Source of the DNA: Halorientalis litorea | GTDB lineage: Archaea > Halobacteriota > Halobacteria > Halobacteriales > Haloarculaceae | Length of the DNA: 64,000 nucleotides | Reading direction: 5' to 3' | Assembly: GCF_023028225.1 (NCBI RefSeq) | Contig: NZ_CP095482.1 | Coordinates: 62,001-126,000 of the forward strand | Shown: piece by piece, positions 8,565 through 15,778 of the stretch | How positions within the stretch are numbered: the stretch's first letter is position 1 | Layout: the number at the start of each line of letters is the position of its first letter | Program-made: the position numbers and the translations under genes | Notes under the pieces: generated by a model | Seen by the model: only the letters and a program-made list of their open reading frames with translations | What the model was told of the DNA's origin: nothing | Database searches by the model: none

Positions 8565-10120
8565 GTCACGAGCCCCCAGATGAGCGTCGCGCTGTTCTGG
8601 GCACCCTGTACCATCAGTCGCACGACACCCTCGATGCCACCCACGTCGGCCGCGATAATCGGCAGCAGAACCGCCGCGAACATCGCGCTCGCGATGATGC
8701 TCCCGATGTTCGTCATAGCGACGATGAGGATGAGCCGAAACAGCGGGACCGCTCGCAGTCGCGAGACTAGCTCGCCGATGGGAGCCTCCTCGTCGCTCAG
8801 AATCTCGTTGAGCGTCTTGATGTCGCCGACGTTGACCGTCGTGTACCGCAACTCCACGTAGCCCGCGAACCACCCGGGCGCGAGCAGCGGGTTGACGCTC
8901 GTCAGCCACGCGACGGCCCCGCCGACAGTCGCGCTGGACCAGCGTGCCCCCGCGAGTTTCGCCAGCGAGAACGAGACGATACCGTTGATGAGGAACCACG
9001 CCCCGAACAGGCGAACGAGAAAGCCGGTCGAGGCCCCTTCGACGCCCGTCGCGACGGCGATAGCGAGCAACACGAAGAAGACACCGAACCCGACCGTGAA
9101 CAGGTAGCCGAACAGTTTGAACAGGGAGAAGCGACTCCCTTGTTCTGTCCCGACCAGAGACTCCATCGGGGGCAGGCTGTCGGGGTCGTCGAGGTAGCGT
9201 TGAATCCCCTCGCGGTGGCCCGCGCCGACGACGGCCAACACGTCGTAGCCCGCAGACCGGAGGCGGACGAGGTTGTGTGCGATGTAGGCGTCACGCTCGT
9301 CGATGAGTGCCTCGGCTCCGCCCGGCGAGAACCGACGGAACTCCTCCATCATCGCCGTCACCACGTCCGCGTCGGTCAACTCTTCGAGGTCGAGTTCTGC
9401 CGGGTCCGTCCCCTCCGTCGAAACCGCCAACGCGGCGGCCAACGGGACTCCCACGAGGGCCCCGATGCCCACGGCCACGATGAGGCCGTCGAGGACGGTG
9501 AGTACCACGCCAGCCACGCCACCGAGGACGCCGAGGCTGCCGGGGACGGTCACCGCACCCGTCACCAGCGGGCCAGCCAGAATCTCGACGGGGATGGCTA
9601 GAATCAGGCCCAGCGACATCCCGAGCGTCAGCCCCGCGACGGCGGGGTCAGCTGCACCAGTCAGGAGGCCGCCGACCAGTTTCAGTTTCTCCAGTCCCGA
9701 GAGACGTTTCCAGAACCGCTGGATGGTCGTCTGGATGTCCCGGTCGACCAACGCGATGCCGAGGCCGTGTTCCTCGGCGGCGTCGACTGCGGCCATCATG
9801 TCCGCACCGGGTTTGATGTCGAAGCGGTCGCCGAGTCGCGCCTGCACGTACGAGAGCAACCAGTACGCGAGGAACTGAAAGACCGTGTTGCCTTCGAGCA
9901 GGTCGCTCGCCTCGATGTCGTCGGGCGTCTCGCCCTTGAGTTGACGGTACCGCCCCTCGTCGAGTTCGACGGCGACGACATCCGGCCGTTGTTCCTCGAT
10001 AGTCCGCTCGACTTCATCCACACTGTCCTGTGAGACGTGTGCCGTCCCGAGGACAGTCACGTCCCCTTCCCCCGACGGCTGTCCCGGTGGATTCGGCGTC
10101 GGTGCCGACCGTTCGCTCAT
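8561..10120 (-). CDS. TraB-family membrane protein
   Basis: 519 aa from MSERSAPTPNPPGQ. The N-terminal soluble TraB/GumN-like domain is seen in DVTVLGTAHVSQDSVDEV, DVVAVELDEGRYRQL and LALVDRDIQTTIQRFW-like segments, with a later LAVVGAGHREGIQRYLD. The C-terminal half has about seven hydrophobic helices. Archaeal TraB proteins are widespread but lack a settled function; relatives are proposed metalloprotease-like or pheromone-processing factors. Direct 4-base overlap with a site-2-type protease supports a shared role in membrane proteolysis. The reading frame extends upstream, but that portion runs antisense through the thioesterase gene and is not part of the protein. Confidence 0.86.
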   Translation of the reverse strand: MSERSAPTPNPPGQPSGEGDVTVLGTAHVSQDSVDEVERTIEEQRPDVVAVELDEGRYRQLKGETPDDIEASDLLEGNTVFQFLAYWLLSYVQARLGDRFDIKPGADMMAAVDAAEEHGLGIALVDRDIQTTIQRFWKRLSGLEKLKLVGGLLTGAADPAVAGLTLGMSLGLILAIPVEILAGPLVTGAVTVPGSLGVLGGVAGVVLTVLDGLIVAVGIGALVGVPLAAALAVSTEGTDPAELDLEELTDADVVTAMMEEFRRFSPGGAEALIDERDAYIAHNLVRLRSAGYDVLAVVGAGHREGIQRYLDDPDSLPPMESLVGTEQGSRFSLFKLFGYLFTVGFGVFFVLLAIAVATGVEGASTGFLVRLFGAWFLINGIVSFSLAKLAGARWSSATVGGAVAWLTSVNPLLAPGWFAGYVELRYTTVNVGDIKTLNEILSDEEAPIGELVSRLRAVPLFRLILIVAMTNIGSIIASAMFAAVLLPIIAADVGGIEGVVRLMVQGAQNSATLIWGLVT

Positions 10121-10213
10121 TGGGGGCTTGTAGACAACCGCCCGGTTTACGATTGTCGGCACACTCCGGGCGGTGTCGGCACCTTCTTTCGCCCCGACAG
10201 TGAAGCCGGTCGC

Positions 10214-10663
10214 ATGGCCGCGCTGATGGACACACACATCGAGAACCGAGAGATCGTACAGCCACACCACGCCAACACCCACGGGACGGTCCACGGGGGG
10301 AACGTCACGAAGTGGATGGACGAGGTGGGCGCGATGGCGGCGATGCGTTTCGCCGGGAGCAACGTCGTCACCGCCCGGATGGAGCAGGTGAACTTCCGCC
10401 GCCCCATCCCCGTGGGCGATACCGCACTTATCGAGAGCTACGTCTACGACGCGGGCGAGACGAGCATCCGCGTCCGGTGTCGGGTGTATCGCGAACACAT
10501 CGAAACCGACGAGACGGAACTGACCACCGAGTCCCACCTCGTGTACGTCGCCGTGGACGAGGACGCCGACTCGGTGCCGGTGCCGGAACTCGAAACCGAG
10601 AGCGAACGCGGGCGTGAACTGTTGGCCGCCGCTCGCGCGAGCGACGAGACGCACTCTGACTGA
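10214..10663 (+). CDS. Hotdog-fold acyl-CoA thioesterase
   Basis: 149 aa from MAALMDTHIENREIV; a start four codons later is also possible. The segments HHANTHGTVHGGNVTKWMDEVGAMAAMRF and EQVNFRRPIPVGDTALIESYV are the typical single hotdog domain of the YciA/ACOT (4HBT) family, with the catalytic Asp in WMDEVG. It hydrolyses acyl-CoA thioesters; the specific chain length cannot be inferred. Divergent from the TraB-family gene, with 93 bases between starts. Confidence 0.88.
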   Translation: MAALMDTHIENREIVQPHHANTHGTVHGGNVTKWMDEVGAMAAMRFAGSNVVTARMEQVNFRRPIPVGDTALIESYVYDAGETSIRVRCRVYREHIETDETELTTESHLVYVAVDEDADSVPVPELETESERGRELLAAARASDETHSD

Positions 10664-10682
10664 CGGTGCCCACCGGCGAGGC

Positions 10683-11138
10683 TCAGAAGTCCGGCAAGTC
10701 GTCCGGCGGTTCGTAGTCCGTCTCCCAGTCGATGTACTCCTCTTTCAGCACCTCACAGACGAGTTGACCCAACTCAGTCAGTCCCGCGTTGATGGCCGAG
10801 GTGGTCCCCCACGAATCGATATCCGGGTGGATGTCGCGCTCTTTCCAGTCCTGTGGGAGTCCCGGCGCGTGGTAGCCGACGCGGTCGGCGTGTGAATCCC
10901 AGAAGAAATCGAACTGTGAGAGCAACTCGAGGTCACGGACGATTTCGAACTCCTCGTCGGTCACCTCCGTCCGTGCGGCCCACTCCTCGAAGGCCGACCG
11001 CCACGCCCCGTCCCGGAGAAACGCCTCTATCTCGTCGCGCCGGTAGTCCGTATCACCGACGACCTCCGCGTCCTCGTACTCGTTGGGGTCGAATGCCTCT
11101 AACGTCGGCGGTTGCGGCACGTCTGCCGATATACCCAT
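10683..11138 (-). CDS. Conserved haloarchaeal protein of unknown function
   Basis: 151 aa, very acidic, soluble, no signal peptide or membrane helix. It starts MGISADVPQPPTLEAF and contains Trp-rich stretches (AWRSAFEEWAARTEVTDEEF, FDFFWDSHADRVGYHAPGLP) and an acidic Pro-rich tail. I do not recognise a named family. Codon usage and composition match the neighbourhood, so it is likely a real protein. A methyltransferase gene on the same strand lies 46 bases upstream of it in genome coordinates terms (11185 onward). Confidence 0.7.
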   Translation of the reverse strand: MGISADVPQPPTLEAFDPNEYEDAEVVGDTDYRRDEIEAFLRDGAWRSAFEEWAARTEVTDEEFEIVRDLELLSQFDFFWDSHADRVGYHAPGLPQDWKERDIHPDIDSWGTTSAINAGLTELGQLVCEVLKEEYIDWETDYEPPDDLPDF

Positions 11139-11184
11139 ACCGGAGATGGGTGCCTACAGAAGCAAAACTGTTTGTGACTGCCGA

Positions 11185-11739
11185 CTACACGCTGGCCGCC
11201 AGCACGAACGTCTCGCGCCGGTCCGTCGCCCGTTCGACGGTGAACCCGGCGGCTTCGAGGTGGTCGGCGGCCGTCGCGGCGTCGTACCGCTCGGCGACCG
11301 GTGGCCCGTCCGCGCCGGTGCCGGCCGCACTCCAGTCCGCGATGGCGAGACGACCGTCCGGCGCGAGGACGCGGGCCAGTTCCGCACTCGCCGCCTCGCC
11401 CGCGAACTCGTGGTAGGTCATGGTCGAGAAGACGGCGTCGAGTGCCCCGTCCCGGACCGGGAGCGCGTCGCCGACGGCGGTGAGCGGGTGGACGTTCTCC
11501 GGGACGCCCTTCGTCCGGTATCGGTCGTGCATGGCTCGCTGAACGTCGATAGCGAGGACACGACCGACGTGCGGTGCCACGTCGTCGGTGTAAAATCCCG
11601 TCCCGCTCCCGAGGTCCGCCACTACGTCCTCGGGGTCCGGTGCGAGCAGTCCGAGCAATTCGTCCACGGAGAGATGCTCGTAGCGTGACCGGTCTTCGAG
11701 CGCGTCGGCGCGTTCGACCGGGAACGTGTGAAAGCCCAT
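11185..11739 (-). CDS. SAM-dependent methyltransferase (class I)
   Basis: 184 aa from MGFHTFPVERADALED. Motif I is VADLGSGTGFYTDDVAP, motif II VLAIDVQRAM, and LDAVFSTMTYHEF and VLAPDGRLAIADW follow in the class I Rossmann order (Methyltransf_11-like). The acceptor is unknown. The open frame runs far upstream, but that part overlaps the neighbouring lipoprotein gene antisense in phase and lacks family similarity, so the ATG at 11739 is chosen; DLEDRSRYEH-type N-termini are common in this family. Confidence 0.87.
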   Translation of the reverse strand: MGFHTFPVERADALEDRSRYEHLSVDELLGLLAPDPEDVVADLGSGTGFYTDDVAPHVGRVLAIDVQRAMHDRYRTKGVPENVHPLTAVGDALPVRDGALDAVFSTMTYHEFAGEAASAELARVLAPDGRLAIADWSAAGTGADGPPVAERYDAATAADHLEAAGFTVERATDRRETFVLAASV

Positions 11740-11788
11740 ACTCGGTACGACGTGCCCGACCCGCTTAACGCTACGGCGGGCCGTCGTT

Positions 11789-12385
11789 TCACCGCTCGTA
11801 GGTTCCCGTGAGTCGGGCAGTGGCGACGACGGACTCCGCCATGGCATTCGACAGTGCCCGGCGTCGCGCGCCGGCCTGTACGTTGACGGTCGAGTCGAGG
11901 GCGTAGAGGGTGAACCGGTACGTGTGTGGTCCGTCCCCCTCCGGCGGCCGGGGACCGCGGTAGCCGAGCTCGCCGAACCCGTTCGTCCCCTGTCGGGCGT
12001 CACCGAGCGACGGGACGCGCCGGGCCTGCGGGACGTGTTCGGGAATCTCCCTCGTCTCGGGCGGAAGTCCCCAGAGGAGCCAGTGGACGAACGTTCCGTC
12101 GGGTGCGTCCGGGTCGTCGACGACGAGGGCCAGCGACGCGATGGCCCCGGGAACGCCAGCGAGCGACAGCGGCGGCGACACGTCCGCCCCGTCGCCAGTG
12201 TGTTTCGTCGGTATCGTCTCTCCGTTCGCGAACGCCGACGAGGTGAGGCGCGTGTCCGACCCCGAATCGACGGTTGTCGCCGGGTCAGCGGTGTCCACGC
12301 CGTCACCACCGTCGAGCGTGGTACACCCGGCGAGCGTGCAGAGAGCACCCGTGACGCAGCCGAAAACTGCACGACGAGTCGGCAT
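11789..12385 (-). CDS. YbhB/YbcL (PEBP) family lipoprotein
   Basis: 198 aa from MPTRRAVFGCVTGALCTLAGC. The N-terminus is a lipoprotein signal with an RR pair (Tat-like) and a lipobox LAGC, so it is probably exported and anchored outside. The mature part after a Ser/Thr/Asp linker has the phosphatidylethanolamine-binding fold: IPTKHTGDGADVSPPLSL, LALVVDDPDAPDGTFVHWLLWGLPP, and GYRGPRPPEGDGPHTYRFTLYALD. Bacterial and archaeal members (YbhB-like) have no firmly known ligand. Confidence 0.9.
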   Translation of the reverse strand: MPTRRAVFGCVTGALCTLAGCTTLDGGDGVDTADPATTVDSGSDTRLTSSAFANGETIPTKHTGDGADVSPPLSLAGVPGAIASLALVVDDPDAPDGTFVHWLLWGLPPETREIPEHVPQARRVPSLGDARQGTNGFGELGYRGPRPPEGDGPHTYRFTLYALDSTVNVQAGARRRALSNAMAESVVATARLTGTYER

Positions 12386-12472
12386 GGATTCGGATTCGCT
12401 GCCGCGACACCTCAAGGTACGGGTCGCGAGGAGTCGGGAGGTTCATTACGCCTGCCGGGCCAACGTGTTGGT

Positions 12473-12652
12473 ATGGCAGAGGTCATTCCTCCCGGCGAGC
12501 GCGTCTGCGAACGGTGCGGTCGGCACGACGTGTGGGACGCCGATACGTGTGCGTGGGTCATCGCTACCGAGGACGGTGAGAAAGCGGTCGGCAACCCCCA
12601 CTGCCTCCACGAGTGGGACATCAACGGCAACTACAACCCCTTCGAGGGGTGA
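12473..12652 (+). CDS. HEWD-family small Cys-rich protein
   Basis: 59 aa, MAEVIPPGERVCERCG at the start. Two Cys in CERC, a third in DTCAW, and NPHCLHEWDINGNYNPF near the C-terminus could bind one zinc. The HEWD signature is that of a small haloarchaeal family carrying this name. No function is known. Divergent from the PEBP lipoprotein, with 87 bases between starts. Confidence 0.8.
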   Translation: MAEVIPPGERVCERCGRHDVWDADTCAWVIATEDGEKAVGNPHCLHEWDINGNYNPFEG

Positions 12653-12731
12653 CGGGACTCGGCGGCAGTCCGTTCGCCGTTTCGGTTCCCGTGCTGTTCG
12701 AACGGGAACATCTCCCGTCATCGCCAATACG

Positions 12732-12738
12732 ACTTATG
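12732..12738 (+). promoter_or_regulatory. TATA-like box of the 53-aa Cys-rich protein
   Basis: acttatg centred about 27 bases before the ATG at 12763, the spacing expected of a leaderless haloarchaeal transcript. Confidence 0.5.
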
Positions 12739-12762
12739 CCCCTTTAGCCGAGACAGCGGCGT

Positions 12763-12924
12763 ATGCGGAGTCGATGCAAACTCTGCCGGGGGCGACTCAC
12801 CGACCGGTCACAGGACCAGAACTGTTCGTGTGGGTGGGTACTCGATGCAAACTGTGCCCACAATCACCGTCACTGGTGCCCGGACGACGGCCGGGACAAC
12901 TGGGTCGGCGCGGTCGAACTCTGA
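12763..12924 (+). CDS. 53-aa zinc-finger-like microprotein
   Basis: MRSRCKLCRGRLTDRSQDQN begins a protein with two CxxC/CxC clusters (CKLC, CSC) and a further Cys/His set in DANCAHNHRHWCPDDG. Six Cys and three clustered His in 53 residues point to one or two zinc sites. The internal TATA box at 12732 and a clear stop 49 bases before the cutA start support it as an independent gene. Such small zinc-finger proteins are common in haloarchaea, mostly without assigned function. Confidence 0.72.
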   Translation: MRSRCKLCRGRLTDRSQDQNCSCGWVLDANCAHNHRHWCPDDGRDNWVGAVEL

Positions 12925-12973
12925 CCGGGCGGCAACCACAACGCGTTTTTTCCGACGACGCGACGACTACGGC

Positions 12974-13276
12974 GTGCCCACAGTGTACATCACCGCACCC
13001 CGTGACCACGCCGAAAGACTCGCGCGGACCCTCGTCGAGGAGCGACTCGCCGCCTGCGTGAACCGCGTGGCGTGCCAGTCAGTCTATCGCTGGGAGGGAA
13101 CCGTCCACGAGGACCCGGAAACCGTGTTGCTCGCCAAGACGACTGCGGACCGCTACGAGGAACTCGTCGCCCGCGTCCGTGACCTGCATCCACACGACGT
13201 GCCCTGTATCGAACGGTTCGAGGAGGCCGACATCGCCGACGCCTTCGCCGACTGGCGCGCCCGTGCCACCGAGTAA
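12974..13276 (+). CDS. cutA: Divalent-cation tolerance protein CutA
   Basis: 100 aa from a GTG start, VPTVYITAPRDHAERLARTL. Family signatures are VEERLAACVNRV, SVYRWEGTVHEDPETVLLAKTT and LHPHDVPCI, so the CutA1 trimeric ferredoxin-like fold is clear. CutA proteins bind divalent metals such as copper; the physiological role in archaea is not settled. No ATG is available at the conserved N-terminus; an upstream in-frame ATG would add non-conserved residues overlapping the microprotein gene, so GTG at 12974 is preferred. Confidence 0.92.
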   Translation: MPTVYITAPRDHAERLARTLVEERLAACVNRVACQSVYRWEGTVHEDPETVLLAKTTADRYEELVARVRDLHPHDVPCIERFEEADIADAFADWRARATE

Positions 13277-13303
13277 CCGGCGTGTGACACCGCGCGCACC
13301 CCC

Positions 13304-13831
13304 TCACTCGTCCGTCTCGGGGATGTGGTCCTGCGCGACGACCTCGTCGGAGTCGGCGTGTTCCCGGGACAGTTGCACGTAGCGGTCGCCCGCGTAGGCC
13401 CACGGCGAGTCCTCGACCTCCTTGACGACTTCGGCGGGCGTCCCGGCGACGAGCACGGACTCGGGAACGTCCGTCCCCTCGGTGACGAGGCTGTTCGCGC
13501 CGACGAGGCTCTCGGCCCCGATGGTCGAGCGGTCGAGGACGATGGCCCCCATCCCGACCATCGCGCGCTCACCGACCGTCGCCGCGTGGACGATGGCGTT
13601 GTGGCCGACCGTCACGTACGGGCCGAGTTCGACGCCCTCGTGGAGCGTCGCGTTGTCTTGGACGTTCGCGCCCTCGCGGAGGACGATTTCCCCGTGATCT
13701 CCCCGGAGAACTGCCCCGGGCCAGACGCTCGCCTCCGCCGCTATCGTGACATTGCCGATAACCGTCGCCTCGGGGTCGACGTAAGCTGAGTCGGCGATGT
13801 CGGGTTCGACGCCGTCGAAAGACCGTATCAT
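13304..13831 (-). CDS. Gamma-carbonic-anhydrase-like left-handed beta-helix protein
   Basis: 175 aa built of hexapeptide repeats (IADSAYVDPEATVIGNVTIA, VWPGAVLRGDHGEIVLREGANVQDNATLHEG). His residues at VTVGHNAIVHAATVG match the metal ligands of the gamma-CA/PaaY/YrdA group. A C-terminal helix ends the fold. Either a carbonic anhydrase or a related acyl-transfer protein without catalysis is possible. It is convergent with cutA, and a GT2 gene lies upstream on the same strand. Confidence 0.9.
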   Translation of the reverse strand: MIRSFDGVEPDIADSAYVDPEATVIGNVTIAAEASVWPGAVLRGDHGEIVLREGANVQDNATLHEGVELGPYVTVGHNAIVHAATVGERAMVGMGAIVLDRSTIGAESLVGANSLVTEGTDVPESVLVAGTPAEVVKEVEDSPWAYAGDRYVQLSREHADSDEVVAQDHIPETDE

Positions 13832-13873
13832 CTCGTGGTCGGGACTCGCGGCGACGGCATAAAACTGCGTGTC

Positions 13874-15160
13874 TCAAGCCCCCTTCTCGACCTGATACCA
13901 GTCGCCGTCCCACGAGAGGGCGTACTCGCTGAGTGCCTTGATTGCCGTCAAGCTGTACAGCGGGAGGACCAAGGGGACGACGAGCCACGCCCACCCGAGT
14001 TTGTTGACGGTGTCGTGGTACCAGTCGTGGACTCGGACGACGGCCGTCGACGCGACGACGACGACCAGCGGGAGCAACGCGAGTTTGCGCGCGCCCACGA
14101 GGACGAGGACGCCGAACTTCGAGATGAGGGACAGCATCAACAGGCTTCCCACGAGGGTGCCGGCACAGATGGCCGCCGAGGTGAGGTTCCGGTAGTCCGT
14201 CAGCGGCCGGGCGGTTGCGAGTAGCTTGTGGAGTACCTGCGCGTAGCCGGTCATCCAGCGTTTGCGCTGGCCCCACCAGTCCGACAGCGTGTGTGCCGCC
14301 TCGATGCGCGACGGGCAGGTCAACTGCTCGCGAACGTCCAACCGCGCCTTGTAGCAATCGTAGGCGAAGTCGAAGTCTTCGGTTAGCATCGCCGTGTCGT
14401 AACCGCCGACACGCTCGATGGCCGCCCGACGCATCACGACCGACCGGCTGGCAGCCATTCGGAAGTCCGTCACGAGGTACAGCAACCGTCGGCTGACGTA
14501 ACTCAACAGGACCGATTCGTAGTATGCTAGCTCTTCCACCACGCCGTCAGGTTCTGGGACCGTCCGTCCCTGCACCACGTCGCACTCGCCCAGTCGCTCG
14601 ACGGCCGTCCCGACGAACTCGGGGTGAACGCGCTCGTCGGCGTCGAAGACGGCCACGTGGTCGCTGTCTGTCTCCTCGACAGCGTAGTTGATCGCACCCG
14701 CCTTCGACCCGGGGTAGCGTGTGTTCACGAGGCGTGAGACGCGTGGGTGCGAAGCGAGTTCGCTCGCACGCCGCTTGCTCGCCTCGTCGTCCGGTTCACA
14801 GACGATACACACGTCGAGGTCCTCGTACGAGGTTGCGAGCAGACTTTCGACGCTTCGGTCGAGGACGTTCGCGTCACCGTACACCGGGACGATGGCGGTG
14901 ACCGAGGGGCCGACACGGGAGGGCGGAGACCGGTCTTCCGACCGGAGGGTCCACAGGAACGCGGCCGTCGACGTCGAGATGAACCCAGCGAACATGAGAC
15001 TCGACACGACGGCCTGCAACAGGACGACACCGAGGACGATGAACGCGAGGTCGAGACGGAACGTCAGGGGGTAAGTCCCCTGGACGAAGCCGAACACGAA
15101 CACGCCGCTGGAAACGCCCAGAAACCCCAGACGGTCCAGCCATCGCCGTATGACTCTCAT
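13874..15160 (-). CDS. Processive membrane glycosyltransferase, family 2
   Basis: 428 aa. Two N-terminal membrane helices (about 10-70) precede a cytoplasmic GT-A domain: SVTAIVPVYGDANVLDRSVES, AVFDADERVHPEF (DxD-like), MLTEDFDFAYD (catalytic TED) and the QRKRW motif near residue 300 (GQRKRWMTGY). Three or four helices follow. The QxxRW pattern is typical of processive or lipid-linked enzymes such as cellulose- and hyaluronan-synthase relatives. It probably helps make a surface polysaccharide or glycan and sits at the left edge of the glycosylation island. A minus-strand TATA-like sequence lies in the A/T-rich spacer upstream. Confidence 0.9.
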   Translation of the reverse strand: MRVIRRWLDRLGFLGVSSGVFVFGFVQGTYPLTFRLDLAFIVLGVVLLQAVVSSLMFAGFISTSTAAFLWTLRSEDRSPPSRVGPSVTAIVPVYGDANVLDRSVESLLATSYEDLDVCIVCEPDDEASKRRASELASHPRVSRLVNTRYPGSKAGAINYAVEETDSDHVAVFDADERVHPEFVGTAVERLGECDVVQGRTVPEPDGVVEELAYYESVLLSYVSRRLLYLVTDFRMAASRSVVMRRAAIERVGGYDTAMLTEDFDFAYDCYKARLDVREQLTCPSRIEAAHTLSDWWGQRKRWMTGYAQVLHKLLATARPLTDYRNLTSAAICAGTLVGSLLMLSLISKFGVLVLVGARKLALLPLVVVVASTAVVRVHDWYHDTVNKLGWAWLVVPLVLPLYSLTAIKALSEYALSWDGDWYQVEKGA

Positions 15161-15419
15161 CGATACAACGCCTCCGGTGCGAAGTGTCGAGAGAACGCTA
15201 AATGTATTTACCGATTGACCATCCCGACACCGCCGCCTCGTACCGGCGAATGGCCCCTGCCGTTGTGAACCGTATCGGACGCTTAATTATCGGCTTTGAT
15301 TCCCTATTGATAACGCTTAGCACGCTTTTTGAGGATGATTGGTGGAATTATTCGGCTAAATTATTTCATATGATAACTGCGGAGTATGGTTTATCTATCG
15401 CCTCCACGTCCCGTTAGAT
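15161..15419. other. A/T-rich divergent promoter spacer at the edge of the glycan island
   Basis: No gene is seen. The stretch about 15285-15400 is visibly much richer in A and T than the rest of the window. It holds a minus-strand TATA-like aaatacatttag for the GT2 gene and a plus-strand tttatct about 27 bases before the ATG at 15420. A 71-codon open frame in it has unusual composition and no support. Confidence 0.6.
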
Positions 15420-15668
15420 ATGAACCCCTCGCTGGACGACATCGCAACGTTCTTCAGCCATCTTGTGGTGGCTGGGGCGGTGCCAGTCGTTCTCCTTCCC
15501 GGGATGAGCATCTCGTCGCTCCTCGGGACGGCACAGACAGCGGTCGGTACCCTCCCACTGGAACACGTCGGCTTCGCCGTCCTCCTCGGTATCCTCGCCG
15601 CGGCGTGGTTCAGCACCACCGAGTCACCGCCAGCGCGGACCGAGACGAGCATCGAACGAGCGGATTGA
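15420..15668 (+). CDS. Small membrane protein (82 aa)
   Basis: MNPSLDDIATFFSHLVVAG opens a protein with two hydrophobic segments (about 11-35 and 47-67) and a short polar Ser/Thr/Glu C-terminus. A TATA-like tttatct 27 bases upstream suits a leaderless start. Function is unknown. It lies between a processive GT2 and aglB, so a role in surface-glycan assembly is possible but unproven. Confidence 0.55.
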   Translation: MNPSLDDIATFFSHLVVAGAVPVVLLPGMSISSLLGTAQTAVGTLPLEHVGFAVLLGILAAAWFSTTESPPARTETSIERAD

Positions 15669-15778
15669 CCGTCGGTCTCGGCACTCGTCGAGTGCCAGCT
15701 TGTCGGTCGAACCCGGCCGACACGCGGGATGCCTCTCACTGACCCGTCGACTCGAATCAGAAAATATCACCGAGCAGC

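Noticed and set aside
15202-15417. A 71-codon frame in the A/T-rich spacer
   Set aside because: Composition is unlike the surrounding genes, it covers the promoter of the following gene and no domain or signal is visible.
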